A stretch of 64,000 nucleotides of DNA from Pediococcus inopinatus. GTDB taxonomy: Bacteria; Bacillota; Bacilli; Lactobacillales; Lactobacillaceae. This document shows, piece after piece, positions 42,366-51,782 of this stretch; position 1 is the first letter of the stretch; each line of letters begins with the position of its first letter. The translations under genes were made by a program, and so were the position numbers. The notes under the pieces were generated by a model. That model searched no databases, was not told the DNA's origin, and saw only the letters and a program-made list of their open reading frames with translations. The DNA lies in assembly GCF_002982135.1 (NCBI RefSeq), contig NZ_CP019981.1:434001-498000 (forward strand). The letters run 5' to 3'.

Positions 42366-43340
42366 ATGGCAGAAAAACTTGTTCGATATGGCATTATGGG
42401 AGCAGCTTCCATCGTTCCACGTATCATTGCGGGGATTCAAGAGTCGCCTAATAGTGAGGTTGTGGCGATTGCTGCACGTAAATTAGACAAGGCCGCAGCG
42501 GTGGCAAGTCAATTTAAAATTTCCAAAGCCTATGGTAGTTATCAAGAGCTTTGCGAGGATCCTAATATTGATGTGGTTTACATTCCCCTTTGGAATGCTG
42601 GCCACTATTCGGGAGCTAAACTTGCGTTGGACAACCATAAAAATGTGCTTTTGGAAAAACCATTTACATTGACGTTTTCACAGGCTCAAGACTTATTTGA
42701 GCTGGCAAAAAAGCAACACTGCTTTTTAATGGAAGCACAAAAGGCCGCTTTTTTGCCCATTACGAAGCAAGTACGTACCCAGCTTTTAGATAAGCAAGCG
42801 ATTGGCCAAATTCAAGGAGTCACGATTCAAGAATCTCATCCAGGGATCGATAAAATTCCGTGGTTTCACGATGTATCCGTCGGTGGGGGTGCTTTTTACG
42901 GAAGTGCATCGTACTCTTTGGAATACCTGCAGCTTGTCTTGAAAACCGATATTACGGATTATCAAGGCCAAATAAGTAAAGTTGGTTCACAAGCAGATGA
43001 TCAAGCACAAGTGCATGTTCAACTTGCTTCAGGAATTTTGGCAAATGTTTATGTGACCACTACGACAGATGAAGTTCCGAGTCAGATCACCTTTTGGGGG
43101 ACTGAGGGTTCTTTGACAGTGCCAAACTATTGGAAGACTGATCGTTATGAATTGACGATTGGCAATAAGACCCAAACGTTTAAACACACGCAAGCCAGTG
43201 AATTTGTTTATGAATTTGATCATGTCTCGAAACAAGTTTTACGCGGAAAACAAACCAGTTCCGTTATGACGCCAGAAATTACGTTACAAACGACGAAAAT
43301 TATTGAGGACCTATATCGCGGTTGGTATCCCAAACATTAA
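42366..43340 (+). CDS. Gfo/Idh/MocA-family oxidoreductase
   Basis: A 324-residue NAD(P)-dependent dehydrogenase. The Rossmann domain opens YGIMGAASIVPRII, VYIPLWNAGHYSGAK follows, and LLEKPFTLT contains the family's catalytic Lys in EKP. The C-terminal domain includes the barrel segment FHDVSVGGGAFYG with the G-x-x-x-D-x-G-x-H region in variant form. The substrate is probably a sugar or polyol derivative. It follows the acidic protein gene closely. Confidence 0.88.
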   Translation: MAEKLVRYGIMGAASIVPRIIAGIQESPNSEVVAIAARKLDKAAAVASQFKISKAYGSYQELCEDPNIDVVYIPLWNAGHYSGAKLALDNHKNVLLEKPFTLTFSQAQDLFELAKKQHCFLMEAQKAAFLPITKQVRTQLLDKQAIGQIQGVTIQESHPGIDKIPWFHDVSVGGGAFYGSASYSLEYLQLVLKTDITDYQGQISKVGSQADDQAQVHVQLASGILANVYVTTTTDEVPSQITFWGTEGSLTVPNYWKTDRYELTIGNKTQTFKHTQASEFVYEFDHVSKQVLRGKQTSSVMTPEITLQTTKIIEDLYRGWYPKH

Positions 43341-43805
43341 AGTTCTGGTTCTTTCACGCCTTTTTGCTTGTTAGTTAGTTTCAAAGATGCTACTCTTTGT
43401 TGGGGGTAGGGTTCGATCTTAGTACCAAGCAATACCTGCAATGTCGGCCGATTTTTTGGATGGGCTGATGCTTATCATGTTGCAACGTTTTTAAGAAGAA
43501 AGTTTTGTGAAAGATTTTTTAATTAGATGCGTACAAATACGCTTTGGCTACTCTTCCTACCGAATCCTAGGAAAAGTAAGGAATCGTAATTGAAACAATA
43601 TGTACCTTGAAACTTTATGTTTTAGATTGGTACTTAGATCTATCCCCAGGCACTTTTCAAGTTGAGCAGGTTCTTGAAAGGTGCTTTTTTGATGGATTTT
43701 TACGAGTTTTTATATGCCTGGAAAAGCAAGAAGCAACCAGAGACAATGTGATATAATGAAAGATATGAAATTAACGATTAAATTTTGAAATAGGAGGAAA
43801 CTTAG
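43341..43805 (+). other. Intergenic region with terminator, no supported gene
   Basis: A 465-base gap. A clear terminator lies at 43650-43690 (GCAC-t-TTTCAAG against CTTGAAA-g-GTGC, then TTTTTT), rather far from the upstream stop. An extended -10 (TGATATAAT, about 43750) feeds the RNase Y-like gene. One frame around 43425-43535 reads open for roughly 40 codons (GRFFGWADAYHV), but it has no start or SD and is interrupted upstream by TAG, so it is not called a gene. Confidence 0.6.
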
Positions 43806-45353
43806 ATGTTTGTTGTGAGTATTATTATCCTTCTGATTGCTGTTGCAATTGGATTTGAAATTCGTAAAATTGAACATCAACGGCAGTTAAGAATTGCCCA
43901 CGAACAAGCACAACAGACCCTTGAAAAAGCTGAACAAGAAGGCAAAGTTGCGGCCAAAAAAGCCTTGAAGTTGGGCAAAGTTGAGACATTGGCTTATCAA
44001 GAATCAATTGAGCAAGAAATTACAACTGACGTACAAGACAACGAACGTAAATCAACTTGGCTTGATCAACGAGAACAGGTTTTACAAGAAAAAGAAGACT
44101 TGTTGAATCGTCGTTTTGATAATTTTAAGTCTAAAGAAGCTGGTTTAAAAACCGAAAAGCAAGCCGTTAAAGAAATTAAACAACAGGCAGAAGAATTAGT
44201 TAACAAACGCGAAGACACGCTCCAAGATGTGGCGGAGATGAGCAAAGGTAAGGCTAAAGATTATGTCTTAGATCAGACTTCCCGTGATTTGAAGGAAGAA
44301 GAAAAGCGCGTCGTTCGGAACACAGAAACGGAGTATCAAAGTAGCAGTGAGAAGGAAGCTAAGAATTTAATTGCCCATTCTATTGAGCATAGTGGCATTC
44401 GCTCCCATGTGTACTCATCAAATCGGACGATGGATGTGCCAAATAATGAGGCACTGGGTAAAATTATTGGTAATTCAGGCCAAAATGTCCGGACTTTAGA
44501 GGCATTGACCGGGATTGATATTAATATTGACGATCAACAACGTTTGATAACGTTGAATGGGTATGATCCGATGCGCCGCGAAATTGCAAAACGGGCGATG
44601 ACTCAGATTGTTCAAGTTAATCGAATTAATCCAGATATTGTGGAACAAATTGTGAACCAGACTGTCAGAACAGTTGATGAACTGATCCGCGGCTTTGGTG
44701 AACAGGCAATTAATGAATTAAATGTTAAAAATATCCATCCAGATTTAATTAAGTTTATTGGCAGAATGCATTTCCGGACCAGTTATGGTCAAAATATTTT
44801 GGATCACTCGATTGAAGCCGCTAATTTGGCGGGCGTGTTTGCTGCTGAATTGGGAGAAGACGTTGATCTGGCCAAACGAGCGGGCCTTTTGCATGATATT
44901 GGAAAGTCCATTGATCGCGATGTTGAAGCCACCCATGTTGAATTAGGGGTGGAACTTGCCACTAAGTATCATGAAGATCCCGTTGTTATTAATGCAATTG
45001 CATCGCACCATGGGGATGTTGAAGCTAAGTATGTTATTTCTGATTTGGTGGCTGCTGCAGATGCTATTTCTGGTTCTCGTCAGGGTGCGCGAAGTGAATC
45101 AGCAGCTGATTACTTGCAACGAATTTCTAGTTTAGAGGGGATTGCCAATAAATATCCTGGCGTCCAAGAAAGCTATGCGATTCAGGCAGGTCGTGAACTT
45201 CGGGTGATTGTCAAACCTAACCAAACGTCAGATAAAAGTATTGAAAAATTGGCTGGCAACGTTAAGGATCAAATCGAGCAAGAAGTGACCTATCCGGGAC
45301 AGGTAAAGGTAACTGTTGTCCGTAAATTACAAGTAGTTGAGTACGCGGGGTAA
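43806..45353 (+). CDS. rny: RNase Y-family protein, divergent paralogue
   Basis: A 515-residue membrane-anchored endoribonuclease-like protein. The N-terminal helix (FVVSIIILLIAVAIGF) anchors it; residues about 25-200 are a long coiled coil; a KH domain follows (LGKIIGNSGQNVRTLEALTG), then an HD domain (AGLLHDIGKS, HHGD). Canonical RNase Y has GRIIGREGRNI in the KH loop; here the loop is GNSG and the whole N-terminal half differs, so this looks like the second RNase Y that several lactobacilli carry. SD AGGAGGAAACTTAG precedes ATG. It overlaps into a short operon with an HD phosphohydrolase and a PAP2 phosphatase. Confidence 0.87.
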   Translation: MFVVSIIILLIAVAIGFEIRKIEHQRQLRIAHEQAQQTLEKAEQEGKVAAKKALKLGKVETLAYQESIEQEITTDVQDNERKSTWLDQREQVLQEKEDLLNRRFDNFKSKEAGLKTEKQAVKEIKQQAEELVNKREDTLQDVAEMSKGKAKDYVLDQTSRDLKEEEKRVVRNTETEYQSSSEKEAKNLIAHSIEHSGIRSHVYSSNRTMDVPNNEALGKIIGNSGQNVRTLEALTGIDINIDDQQRLITLNGYDPMRREIAKRAMTQIVQVNRINPDIVEQIVNQTVRTVDELIRGFGEQAINELNVKNIHPDLIKFIGRMHFRTSYGQNILDHSIEAANLAGVFAAELGEDVDLAKRAGLLHDIGKSIDRDVEATHVELGVELATKYHEDPVVINAIASHHGDVEAKYVISDLVAAADAISGSRQGARSESAADYLQRISSLEGIANKYPGVQESYAIQAGRELRVIVKPNQTSDKSIEKLAGNVKDQIEQEVTYPGQVKVTVVRKLQVVEYAG

Positions 45354-45355
45354 GT

Positions 45356-46021
45356 ATGAAAGAATTAAATAATAACGAACAAACAATTCTCAAAGGAATT
45401 GATAAATTTGTCTTTTCAAAACTAAATGATGATAAAACCGGCCACGACTATGCACATATTCAACGGGTGGTAAAAATGGCCCAACGGTTGGCTTCAGACA
45501 GTGATCAAGGACAGCTTTTTGTGGTGTTAGCAAGTGCTGAATTACATGATGTCATTGATGAAAAGATCGTTTCAGATCAAACGAAGGCTGAAAATGAAGT
45601 TCGCGCATTTTTGAAAGACCAAGATGTAGCTCAGACTGATATTGAGGCGATTTTTGCAATTATTACGCACATGTCGTTTTCGAAGAATCTTGAACATCAC
45701 TATCAGCTGTCTGTTGAGGGCCAAATTGTGCAAGATGCTGATCGGTTAGATGCAATTGGGGCCATTGGTATTGGCCGGGTCTTCTATTATGGAGGTGCTC
45801 ATGGGCATACTATGTATGATCCCCAAATTGCCCCCCGAACAGAGATGACGCATGCACAATATCGGCAAAACGAAACCGTGATTAATCATTTTTACGAAAA
45901 GCTTTTAAAACTTGTAGATTTAATGAATACCAAAGCTGCAAAGCAAATCGCCGAACAGCGAACAAAGGTCCTGACAGATTTTCTAGATGAATTCAAAGCT
46001 GAATGGAATCAAACTAAATAA
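45356..46021 (+). CDS. HD-domain phosphohydrolase (YpgQ-like)
   Basis: A 221-residue metal-dependent phosphohydrolase. GHDYAHIQRVV supplies the first His, LASAELHDVIDE the HD pair, and VQDADRLDAIGAIGIGRVF the distal Asp, the layout of the YpgQ/YedJ group. Some members hydrolyse nucleotide pyrophosphate bonds. It begins two bases after the RNase Y-like stop, so translation is coupled. A nucleotide house-cleaning role is inferred. Confidence 0.88.
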   Translation: MKELNNNEQTILKGIDKFVFSKLNDDKTGHDYAHIQRVVKMAQRLASDSDQGQLFVVLASAELHDVIDEKIVSDQTKAENEVRAFLKDQDVAQTDIEAIFAIITHMSFSKNLEHHYQLSVEGQIVQDADRLDAIGAIGIGRVFYYGGAHGHTMYDPQIAPRTEMTHAQYRQNETVINHFYEKLLKLVDLMNTKAAKQIAEQRTKVLTDFLDEFKAEWNQTK

Positions 46022-46033
46022 TTGGAGCGTATC

Positions 46034-46714
46034 ATGTTAAAAAATCAAAACTCAATTTCTGCCAAATATGCCTGGACTTCAGGGCTTCTTTTTGTCTTAT
46101 TACTGGCAGCTGTCAGAGCCAACTCTGCGATGCTTTTAAAGTTGGACACTGGGATTATTGGGATTGTTCAAAACAGCATGCCTACATTTGAAACCAGTTT
46201 GATGAAGGCTGTTACAACCATTGCAGAACCTAAATTTGCCATTGTCTATGCTGTTATTATTGCGGCTGTTTTATGGTTCATGCGGCTAAGAGTGGATGCA
46301 ATTTGGACACTGGCTACTTTAGCTGGTGGGGATGTCGTGGCATACATTTTCAAAGAATTTGTGCAGCGTGCGCGACCAAGGTGGAATCAAGTAATCCCAG
46401 AGAGCGGCTTTAGTTTTCCTAGTGGTCACACGTTTGGCGCCGTACTAATTGTCTTTTTCTTGGTTTGGTTCTTTGTGAGCCGCATTCGGTCACAAAACTT
46501 ACAAAAAGTTTGCCAAATCATCTTGATCATCTGGGTTGTTTTGGTGATGTACTCTAGAATTTATCTGGGTGCTCATTATCCTTCAGACGTATTGGCAGCA
46601 TTCTTTTTAGCTGTGGCTTGGCTAGCAATTGCCCGATGGCTATACAAAAAGCTTTATGATTTTGTTGCCCGGTTCGTTGAAAAAGACGTTCAAGGCCGGC
46701 ACAGTCAACATTAA
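46034..46714 (+). CDS. PAP2-family phosphatase (undecaprenyl-diphosphate or phosphatidylglycerol-phosphate type)
   Basis: A 226-residue membrane phosphatase with about six helices. The three PAP2 motifs are present: KEFVQRARP (KX6RP), SFPSGHTFGA (PSGH) and SRIYLGAHYPSD (SRX5HX3D). It dephosphorylates lipid diphosphates, probably undecaprenyl diphosphate recycled for cell wall synthesis, on the outer face. The ATG at 46034 has SD TTGGAGCG, overlapping the preceding stop region, so it is in the same operon as the HD and RNase Y-like genes. Confidence 0.9.
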   Translation: MLKNQNSISAKYAWTSGLLFVLLLAAVRANSAMLLKLDTGIIGIVQNSMPTFETSLMKAVTTIAEPKFAIVYAVIIAAVLWFMRLRVDAIWTLATLAGGDVVAYIFKEFVQRARPRWNQVIPESGFSFPSGHTFGAVLIVFFLVWFFVSRIRSQNLQKVCQIILIIWVVLVMYSRIYLGAHYPSDVLAAFFLAVAWLAIARWLYKKLYDFVARFVEKDVQGRHSQH

Positions 46715-46728
46715 AATAAGTGGTTAAT

Positions 46729-46773
46729 AAAAAGGCGTCCTCAAACGATTTTCGTTTGAAGACGCCTTTTTTG
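46729..46773. terminator. Bidirectional terminator after the PAP2 gene
   Basis: AAAAAGGCGTC-c-TCAAACG (46729-46747) pairs with CGTTTGA-a-GACGCCTTTTT (46753-46771); A and T runs lie on both sides. Confidence 0.92.
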
Positions 46774-46783
46774 ATAGGAGAAT

Positions 46784-47245
46784 CTAGTAAGTTCCTTTAA
46801 TGACAAAATAAGAACCCCGAATGGTACCAGCTAAGCGAGATTTCTGATGGGCAAATTTGAATTTACCTTCAAATTCCTTTGGTACGGCCATCCCGTCTGA
46901 AAGTTTAAACCCGACTGCGCGTTTGCCAGTGGGGTCCAAGCTATACATGACATTTACAACAAGGCCATTTTCATAAAAGACGTAGGCCATTTTGAGACCG
47001 TCGACTTCAAACGTGCTCGTTTCCAGTGGCTCATATGGAAACTTCATATCTTTTTCTAAGAGAACTTTATTGATCCATTCCAGCGTTTTTGAGTCGTCTT
47101 TTGCCGGGGACGTCACAAAGACGTGTTTGTATTTATTCCAGTAATAGCGAGCCTCATTAGCGCGTAAACCAGCTAAAGTTTCAGCAACAGGTGAAGTTTC
47201 CAGACCAATTGTTGAAACTGTTTTAAAATTTACCTCATAAGCCAT
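46784..47245 (-). CDS. Unrecognised 153-aa protein
   Basis: A soluble protein beginning MAYEVNFKTVSTIGLETSP, with no signal peptide or membrane span. TLAGLRANEARYYWNKYKH and GSYFVIKGTY at the end are notable. The ATG at 47245 has SD GAGGAAAC; a longer upstream frame has no SD. It is convergent with the PAP2 operon and separated by the shared terminator. The family is not recognised. Confidence 0.7.
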   Translation of the reverse strand: MAYEVNFKTVSTIGLETSPVAETLAGLRANEARYYWNKYKHVFVTSPAKDDSKTLEWINKVLLEKDMKFPYEPLETSTFEVDGLKMAYVFYENGLVVNVMYSLDPTGKRAVGFKLSDGMAVPKEFEGKFKFAHQKSRLAGTIRGSYFVIKGTY

Positions 47246-47477
47246 TCTAAGTTTCCTCATTTCTACATTTGTAATACTGTCAGTATAGGGGTTCACGGGG
47301 TTGGGGTCAATTTTTAAAGGCTACAAATGTAACAGTATTAGGTAACTAATTTTGAGGTGTTTAGAAATTATTTTACGAAAATTACCATTATCATTTGTTT
47401 TGGATTAAATAAACCTCGCGCTTAGATTAGTTTGTGGTAAAATTTAAGTTATCGAAAGTATTGCAGGGGGCGAAATT

Positions 47478-49040
47478 TTGGCATTTAATTTAACGTTACT
47501 TTCAACAAGTGATGTTCACGGCTTCGTGTATCCAACTAATTTTATAAAACGCCATTCAAATTTACCGTTCGGCCTTTTAAGAGCGGCAACTGTTATTGAA
47601 AATGAGCGTAAAAGTACGACAGATCCTGTTTTAACCATTGATGCAGGAGATGTGTTAGAAGGGTCCCCGTTGACCGAATATTTGGCTAAGTTTAGTAATC
47701 CGCCCGCACCGCACCGCTTACTGAAAGCCTACAATGCGATTAATTATGACATTGGAGTTTTAGGCAATCATGAATTTAATTACGGATTGAATTATCTGAA
47801 GACCGCGATTCAGAGTGCGACTTATCCAATTTTATCAGCTAATATTTTGGATGAAGAGAATCACCCAATCGGCGATGGTGCCTATCGGATTTTTAAAATT
47901 AAAGGGGTTCGCGTAGCTGTTTTAGGACTAACAACTGCTTATATCCCTTTTTGGGAAGATCCAGTACATATTGAAGGGCTCAAGTTTAACAAGGTGCTCG
48001 AAACGGCAAAACATTATGTACCTTGGTTAAAAGAACGGGCTGACGTGGTTATTGTTGTTTATCACGGTGGATTTGAACGAGATCTAAAAACGGGCTTAGA
48101 GACCGAATCGTTACGTGGTGAGAATGTTGGCTATAAACTTTTGGAAACAGTTAAGGGCATTGATGCTTTGATTTCGGCGCATCAACATCGTTTAATTGCG
48201 ACTAAGTTATTTGGAATTCCGGTTGTTCAAGCAGGGCATCGCGGCGCTGCGGTTGGCAAGATTGTTTTAAAAATTGATCCCAAGAGCCCACATATGGTTG
48301 TCGGGGCCACTTCTGAACTGTGTTCAACGGCAAAAATGCCTGTACATAAAGATATAAAAGCAGTTATGGCAGATGTGGAAGCCGACACGCAAACTTGGCT
48401 GGATCAACCGCTTGGACGGGTTCATGGTGATATGAAAATTACGGATCCTTTCCAAGCGCGGATTGAAGAATCAGCCTTCATTGAGTTTATTCAAAAGGTA
48501 CAGATGGCAGCCACCGGGACGTCCATTTCTGCAACGGCGCTATTTAACGATGAAGCAACTGGGTTTGGTGAAGAGATTTCGATGAGAGAAGTAGTCACAA
48601 ATTATGTTTATCCCAATTCACTAGCAGTTCTCAGAGTTTCAGGAACAGATATTCGCGCAGCTCTTGAAGTGAGTGCCAAATATTTCAAACTGAATGAACA
48701 TGATGAGTTAATTGTGAATCCAAGGTATTTGACCCCCAAGAAACGTCATTATAATTATGATATGTACGAGGGCATTGACTATACACTGGATATTTCCAAA
48801 CCGGTTGGTCAACGGGTAACTCGGTTGAGTTGCAAAGGCCATGTCATTCAACCTAACGACTCGTTTGAAATTGTGTTGAATAAATATCGCGCAGTCGGTG
48901 GTGGCCATTATCCGATGTTTTCAGAATCTAAAATCATTCGCGAAAATACAGAGGCCATGTCAGAATTGATTGCCGATTATCTTCAAAAACATCCAATCAT
49001 CGAAGCAACCGTTAATAATAATTTTAAAATCATCAAATAA
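47478..49040 (+). CDS. Metallophosphoesterase, 5'-nucleotidase family (YunD/UshA-like, cytoplasmic)
   Basis: A 520-residue two-domain enzyme. The N-terminal metallophosphatase carries STSDVHGF (DxH), DAGDVLEGSP (GDxxEGS), LGNHEFNYG (GNHE), YHGGFE and SAHQHR (GHxH-like). The C-terminal 5_nucleotid_C domain starts near residue 330 (VHGDMKITDP). There is no signal peptide, so it is cytoplasmic, as in YunD-type proteins. The start is TTG with SD CAGGGGGCG. It probably hydrolyses nucleotides or cyclic nucleotides. Confidence 0.88.
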   Translation: MAFNLTLLSTSDVHGFVYPTNFIKRHSNLPFGLLRAATVIENERKSTTDPVLTIDAGDVLEGSPLTEYLAKFSNPPAPHRLLKAYNAINYDIGVLGNHEFNYGLNYLKTAIQSATYPILSANILDEENHPIGDGAYRIFKIKGVRVAVLGLTTAYIPFWEDPVHIEGLKFNKVLETAKHYVPWLKERADVVIVVYHGGFERDLKTGLETESLRGENVGYKLLETVKGIDALISAHQHRLIATKLFGIPVVQAGHRGAAVGKIVLKIDPKSPHMVVGATSELCSTAKMPVHKDIKAVMADVEADTQTWLDQPLGRVHGDMKITDPFQARIEESAFIEFIQKVQMAATGTSISATALFNDEATGFGEEISMREVVTNYVYPNSLAVLRVSGTDIRAALEVSAKYFKLNEHDELIVNPRYLTPKKRHYNYDMYEGIDYTLDISKPVGQRVTRLSCKGHVIQPNDSFEIVLNKYRAVGGGHYPMFSESKIIRENTEAMSELIADYLQKHPIIEATVNNNFKIIK

Positions 49041-49073
49041 GAGTTCGCGATTAAAAATTGCGGGCTCTTTTTA
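49041..49073 (+). terminator. Terminator after the 5'-nucleotidase-family gene
   Basis: GAGTTCGC (49041-49048) pairs with GCGGGCTC (49060-49067) with wobble pairs, followed by TTTTT. Confidence 0.7.
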
Positions 49074-49137
49074 GATAACAGCCTGAGCTTGCTTAGTCGT
49101 CTGTTTTGGTTAATAATTATGACCGAAGGGGAGTTTT

Positions 49138-50037
49138 ATGATGCATAACAAGTCAAAAATGAGCGGGACCCGGTTTTTGCTCGTTACAATTTTGAACGCT
49201 TTGATCACGGTGGTTGAACTGGTAGGAGGGATGCTTTCTGGTAGTTTAGCGCTTCTTTCTGATGCTTTTCATAATTTAGGTGATTCTGCATCGGTCGTGT
49301 TAGCGTACGTGGCAAGTCGAATTGGACTTAAAACTTCAAATGATTCTAAAACTTTTGGTTATCGACGGGCCGAAATTATTTCAGCGTTTGTAAATGCCAT
49401 TTTTTTGATTTTGGTTTCGGTTGTCTTGATTGGCGAAAGTTTACGCCGGCTAATGCATCCCGAGCCAGTAAATGGCGGCATTATGCTTATTGTGGCTATT
49501 ATCGGCACAATTGCAAACTTTGTGTCTGCCTTGTTGTTGAGCAAAGGAGCTAAAGATAATTTAAATCTAAAGGCTACATATCTGCACATTTTAAGTGATG
49601 CATTATCCTCTTTTGGGATTATTATTGGCGCCATTATCATTCAGATTTGGAAAATTGATCTTGTTGACCCAATTGTTACAATTCTAGTTTCAATTTATAT
49701 ATTACGTGAGACGTGGCCCGTTTTGAAAGAGTCCATTGATATTTTGATGCAAGCAGCTCCAATTCTGGATTACGAAGCGTTAAAACGAGATATGTTAAAG
49801 GAACCGGGAGTTGTCAATGTGCATCACATTCATGTTTGGCAAATCGATGAAAATCGGATTATGTTTTCTGCACATATCAATTTAAACGATCAATTATTAA
49901 GTGATGTGGAGCCTATTTATCGACATTTAGAGAATTTATTGCAAAAAAAATATCACGTGGATCACGTGACTTTACAAGCTGAAGTTTTTCGTGGAAAAAG
50001 TAATGAGCTATTTACGCGTGATCGCCATGATATTTAA
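49138..50037 (+). CDS. Cation diffusion facilitator (zinc/manganese exporter, CzcD-like)
   Basis: A 299-residue membrane exporter with six helices and a cytoplasmic C-terminal domain. ALLSDAFHNLGDSASVVLAY is the second helix with the HxxxD metal site, and YLHILSDALSSFG the fifth with HxxxD. The C-terminal domain includes NVHHIHVWQIDE, whose His residues bind metal in relatives. It exports divalent metals against protons. SD AAGGGGAG precedes ATG (49138 or 49141). A DtxR/MntR regulator lies 500 bases downstream, a reasonable but unproved partner. Confidence 0.9.
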   Translation: MMHNKSKMSGTRFLLVTILNALITVVELVGGMLSGSLALLSDAFHNLGDSASVVLAYVASRIGLKTSNDSKTFGYRRAEIISAFVNAIFLILVSVVLIGESLRRLMHPEPVNGGIMLIVAIIGTIANFVSALLLSKGAKDNLNLKATYLHILSDALSSFGIIIGAIIIQIWKIDLVDPIVTILVSIYILRETWPVLKESIDILMQAAPILDYEALKRDMLKEPGVVNVHHIHVWQIDENRIMFSAHINLNDQLLSDVEPIYRHLENLLQKKYHVDHVTLQAEVFRGKSNELFTRDRHDI

Positions 50038-50052
50038 AAAGGGGGCAGTTGG

Positions 50053-50394
50053 TTAGCTCTCTTTGACAAGTTGCTTGTGATGAGCGTTAAGCCAGTCATG
50101 CCAAGGTGTTTCTGGAACTCCATTAGAAGTGAAGTTTTGATCCAGATGTGCAATTACTTGCACATAATCTGTTCGTGAAGCTTCAACACTGATGGCTAGA
50201 AGCCCTTCTTTAGTTAGGTAGCGATTGCGTGTAATGAAGGCGTTGATATCGCTAAGATAGCCAGCAGGAACGTATGAAGAAATAATCTCGAGACTTTCTG
50301 TCTTGTAAAGTTGAATATAAAACTTTGCAAATGCGTTAACTGCTTTGAGTTGATTTGGTGCACTCAATTCTGTGATTGATACTGAATTACCCAT
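50053..50394 (-). CDS. Unrecognised 113-aa protein
   Basis: A soluble protein beginning MGNSVSITELSAPNQLKAV, helical throughout, with no signal peptide or membrane span. It is convergent with the CDF exporter and divergent from the DtxR regulator. SD AGGAAGGACT precedes ATG. The most distinctive part is VPETPWHDWLNAHH near the end. The family is not recognised. Confidence 0.65.
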   Translation of the reverse strand: MGNSVSITELSAPNQLKAVNAFAKFYIQLYKTESLEIISSYVPAGYLSDINAFITRNRYLTKEGLLAISVEASRTDYVQVIAHLDQNFTSNGVPETPWHDWLNAHHKQLVKES

Positions 50395-50539
50395 AATAGT
50401 CCTTCCTAACTTTGTTGTTTACAATTTAAGTATAGACCTTAATCAATAAAAGTGTAAAATTAAAGTTTGGGATGCCTTAGTTGTATTTCCGAGCTATATG
50501 AGTTATAAAAGTAGTATTAATAATAATGAGGTGAATGAA

Positions 50540-51202
50540 TTGACCCCTATGAAGGAAGACTATCTCAAAATCATTTTTGAGCTAGGCGGGAAATCAAAGA
50601 AAATATCTAACAAACAAATTGCAATGGGACTAAATATTGCGGCCGGTTCGGTTACGGAAATGGTAACCAAGCTAGTGGAAGAGGGGCTCGCAAAGCACAC
50701 ACCCTATGCTGGAATTTCGCTAACTGATGAAGGAATTCAAATTGCTGAGATCATGGTTCGCAAACACCGGATTTGGGAAACCTTTTTGGTGGATAAATTG
50801 GATTATAAACTTTCTGAAGTGGATACCGATGCGGAAGTTTTGGAGCATGTGACTAGCGACCACTTATTGGATTCGCTTGATAAATTTCTCGATTATCCAA
50901 CCCATTGCCCCCATGGTGGTGTGATTCCGGATAAAGAGGGAAACTATCACGAAGACAGTCATACGCTGTTAGCCGACGTAAAAGAGGGAACAACGGTCAC
51001 AGTAGATCGATTTATTGATAATCATGAACTGTTGAACTACTTAGATGAGATCGATTTAGATATTGGCGATAAAGTACATGTTATTCATCACGCCCCATTT
51101 GAAGGTGCCACAACGGTTAAACTAATTGATAATGATTCGGCGACTGATGAGCGTCAAATTAGTTATAAGGCAGCTCATTATGTTTTCGTCCAAGAAGATT
51201 AG
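50540..51202 (+). CDS. DtxR/MntR-family metal-dependent regulator
   Basis: A 220-residue regulator. TPMKEDYLKIIFELGG is the first helix with metal-ligand Glu/Asp, NKQIAMGLNIAAGSVTEMVTKL (core LNIAAGSVTEMV) the recognition helix, YPTHCPHGGVIP the dimerisation-domain ligand loop, and residues 150-220 an SH3-like domain. With Mn2+ or Fe2+ it represses uptake genes. The TTG at 50540 is preferred because SD GAGGTG lies six bases before it; the ATG at 50498, 14 codons upstream, lacks an SD. It is alone; its targets are not visible. Confidence 0.85.
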   Translation: MTPMKEDYLKIIFELGGKSKKISNKQIAMGLNIAAGSVTEMVTKLVEEGLAKHTPYAGISLTDEGIQIAEIMVRKHRIWETFLVDKLDYKLSEVDTDAEVLEHVTSDHLLDSLDKFLDYPTHCPHGGVIPDKEGNYHEDSHTLLADVKEGTTVTVDRFIDNHELLNYLDEIDLDIGDKVHVIHHAPFEGATTVKLIDNDSATDERQISYKAAHYVFVQED

Positions 51203-51420
51203 CTTTATAAGGCTTAATTTAAGTTTAAAAAGACCCGTTAACAAAAAAACAACACTAATTTCTGAATTTACTTTCTTTTTCTAAAAATACATGGTACAAT
51301 TACTTTGTATTTTGGTTAGGTAATTTTGGTAAGATTGTTTCATAAAGAAATATCCCCAATTTGCACCGGATCAAGTATTAAAATATTTAGTGCAAAAAGC
51401 ACTCAGGAGGATTTTCTATT

Positions 51421-51621
51421 ATGGAACATGGTACAGTTAAATGGTTTAACGCAGACAAAGGTTTTGGTTTTATTACTCGCGAAAACGGTAGCGATGTATT
51501 CGTACATTTCTCAGCTATCCAAGGCGACGGCTTCAAGACTCTTGAAGAAGGCCAAGCAGTTACTTTCGATGTAGAAGAAAGTGACCGTGGACCACAAGCA
51601 GTTAACGTAAACAAAGACTAA
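51421..51621 (+). CDS. csp: Cold shock protein
   Basis: A 66-residue OB-fold nucleic acid chaperone. [12 protein letters not shown] and VFVHFSAI are RNP1 and RNP2. It melts RNA secondary structure. The SD is CAGGAGG. The untranslated leader from the -10 (TACAAT, 51294-51299) is over 100 bases, typical of csp mRNAs that fold differently at low temperature. A terminator follows. The strong ribosome binding site and codon use suggest high expression. Confidence 0.97.
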   Translation: MEHGTVKWFNADKGFGFITRENGSDVFVHFSAIQGDGFKTLEEGQAVTFDVEESDRGPQAVNVNKD

Positions 51622-51640
51622 TTTAAAATTAGAATTTATC

Positions 51641-51671
51641 AAGTCAGGAATTTTATTCCTGGCTTTTTTTG
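51641..51671 (+). terminator. Terminator after csp
   Basis: AAGTCAGGAAT (51641-51651) pairs with ATTCCTGGCTT (51655-51665) with one wobble pair, followed by TTTTT. Confidence 0.87.
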
Positions 51672-51782
51672 TGTTTTGAGCCTAAATATTCCTGTGCCAG
51701 TTTTAGGAATCCTGAATTAGTGGGTGTTTTGTTTGAAAGGCTATGGCATAATAGAGCTTGATTAATTAATGGGGTGATAGTT

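Noticed and set aside
43425..43535. Open stretch reading GRFFGWADAYHV in the gap before the RNase Y-like gene
   Set aside because: There is no start codon or SD, a TAG breaks it upstream, and no family was recognised.
51326..51574. An 82-codon frame overlapping csp
   Set aside because: It lies in the untranslated leader and a wrong frame of csp, without SD support.
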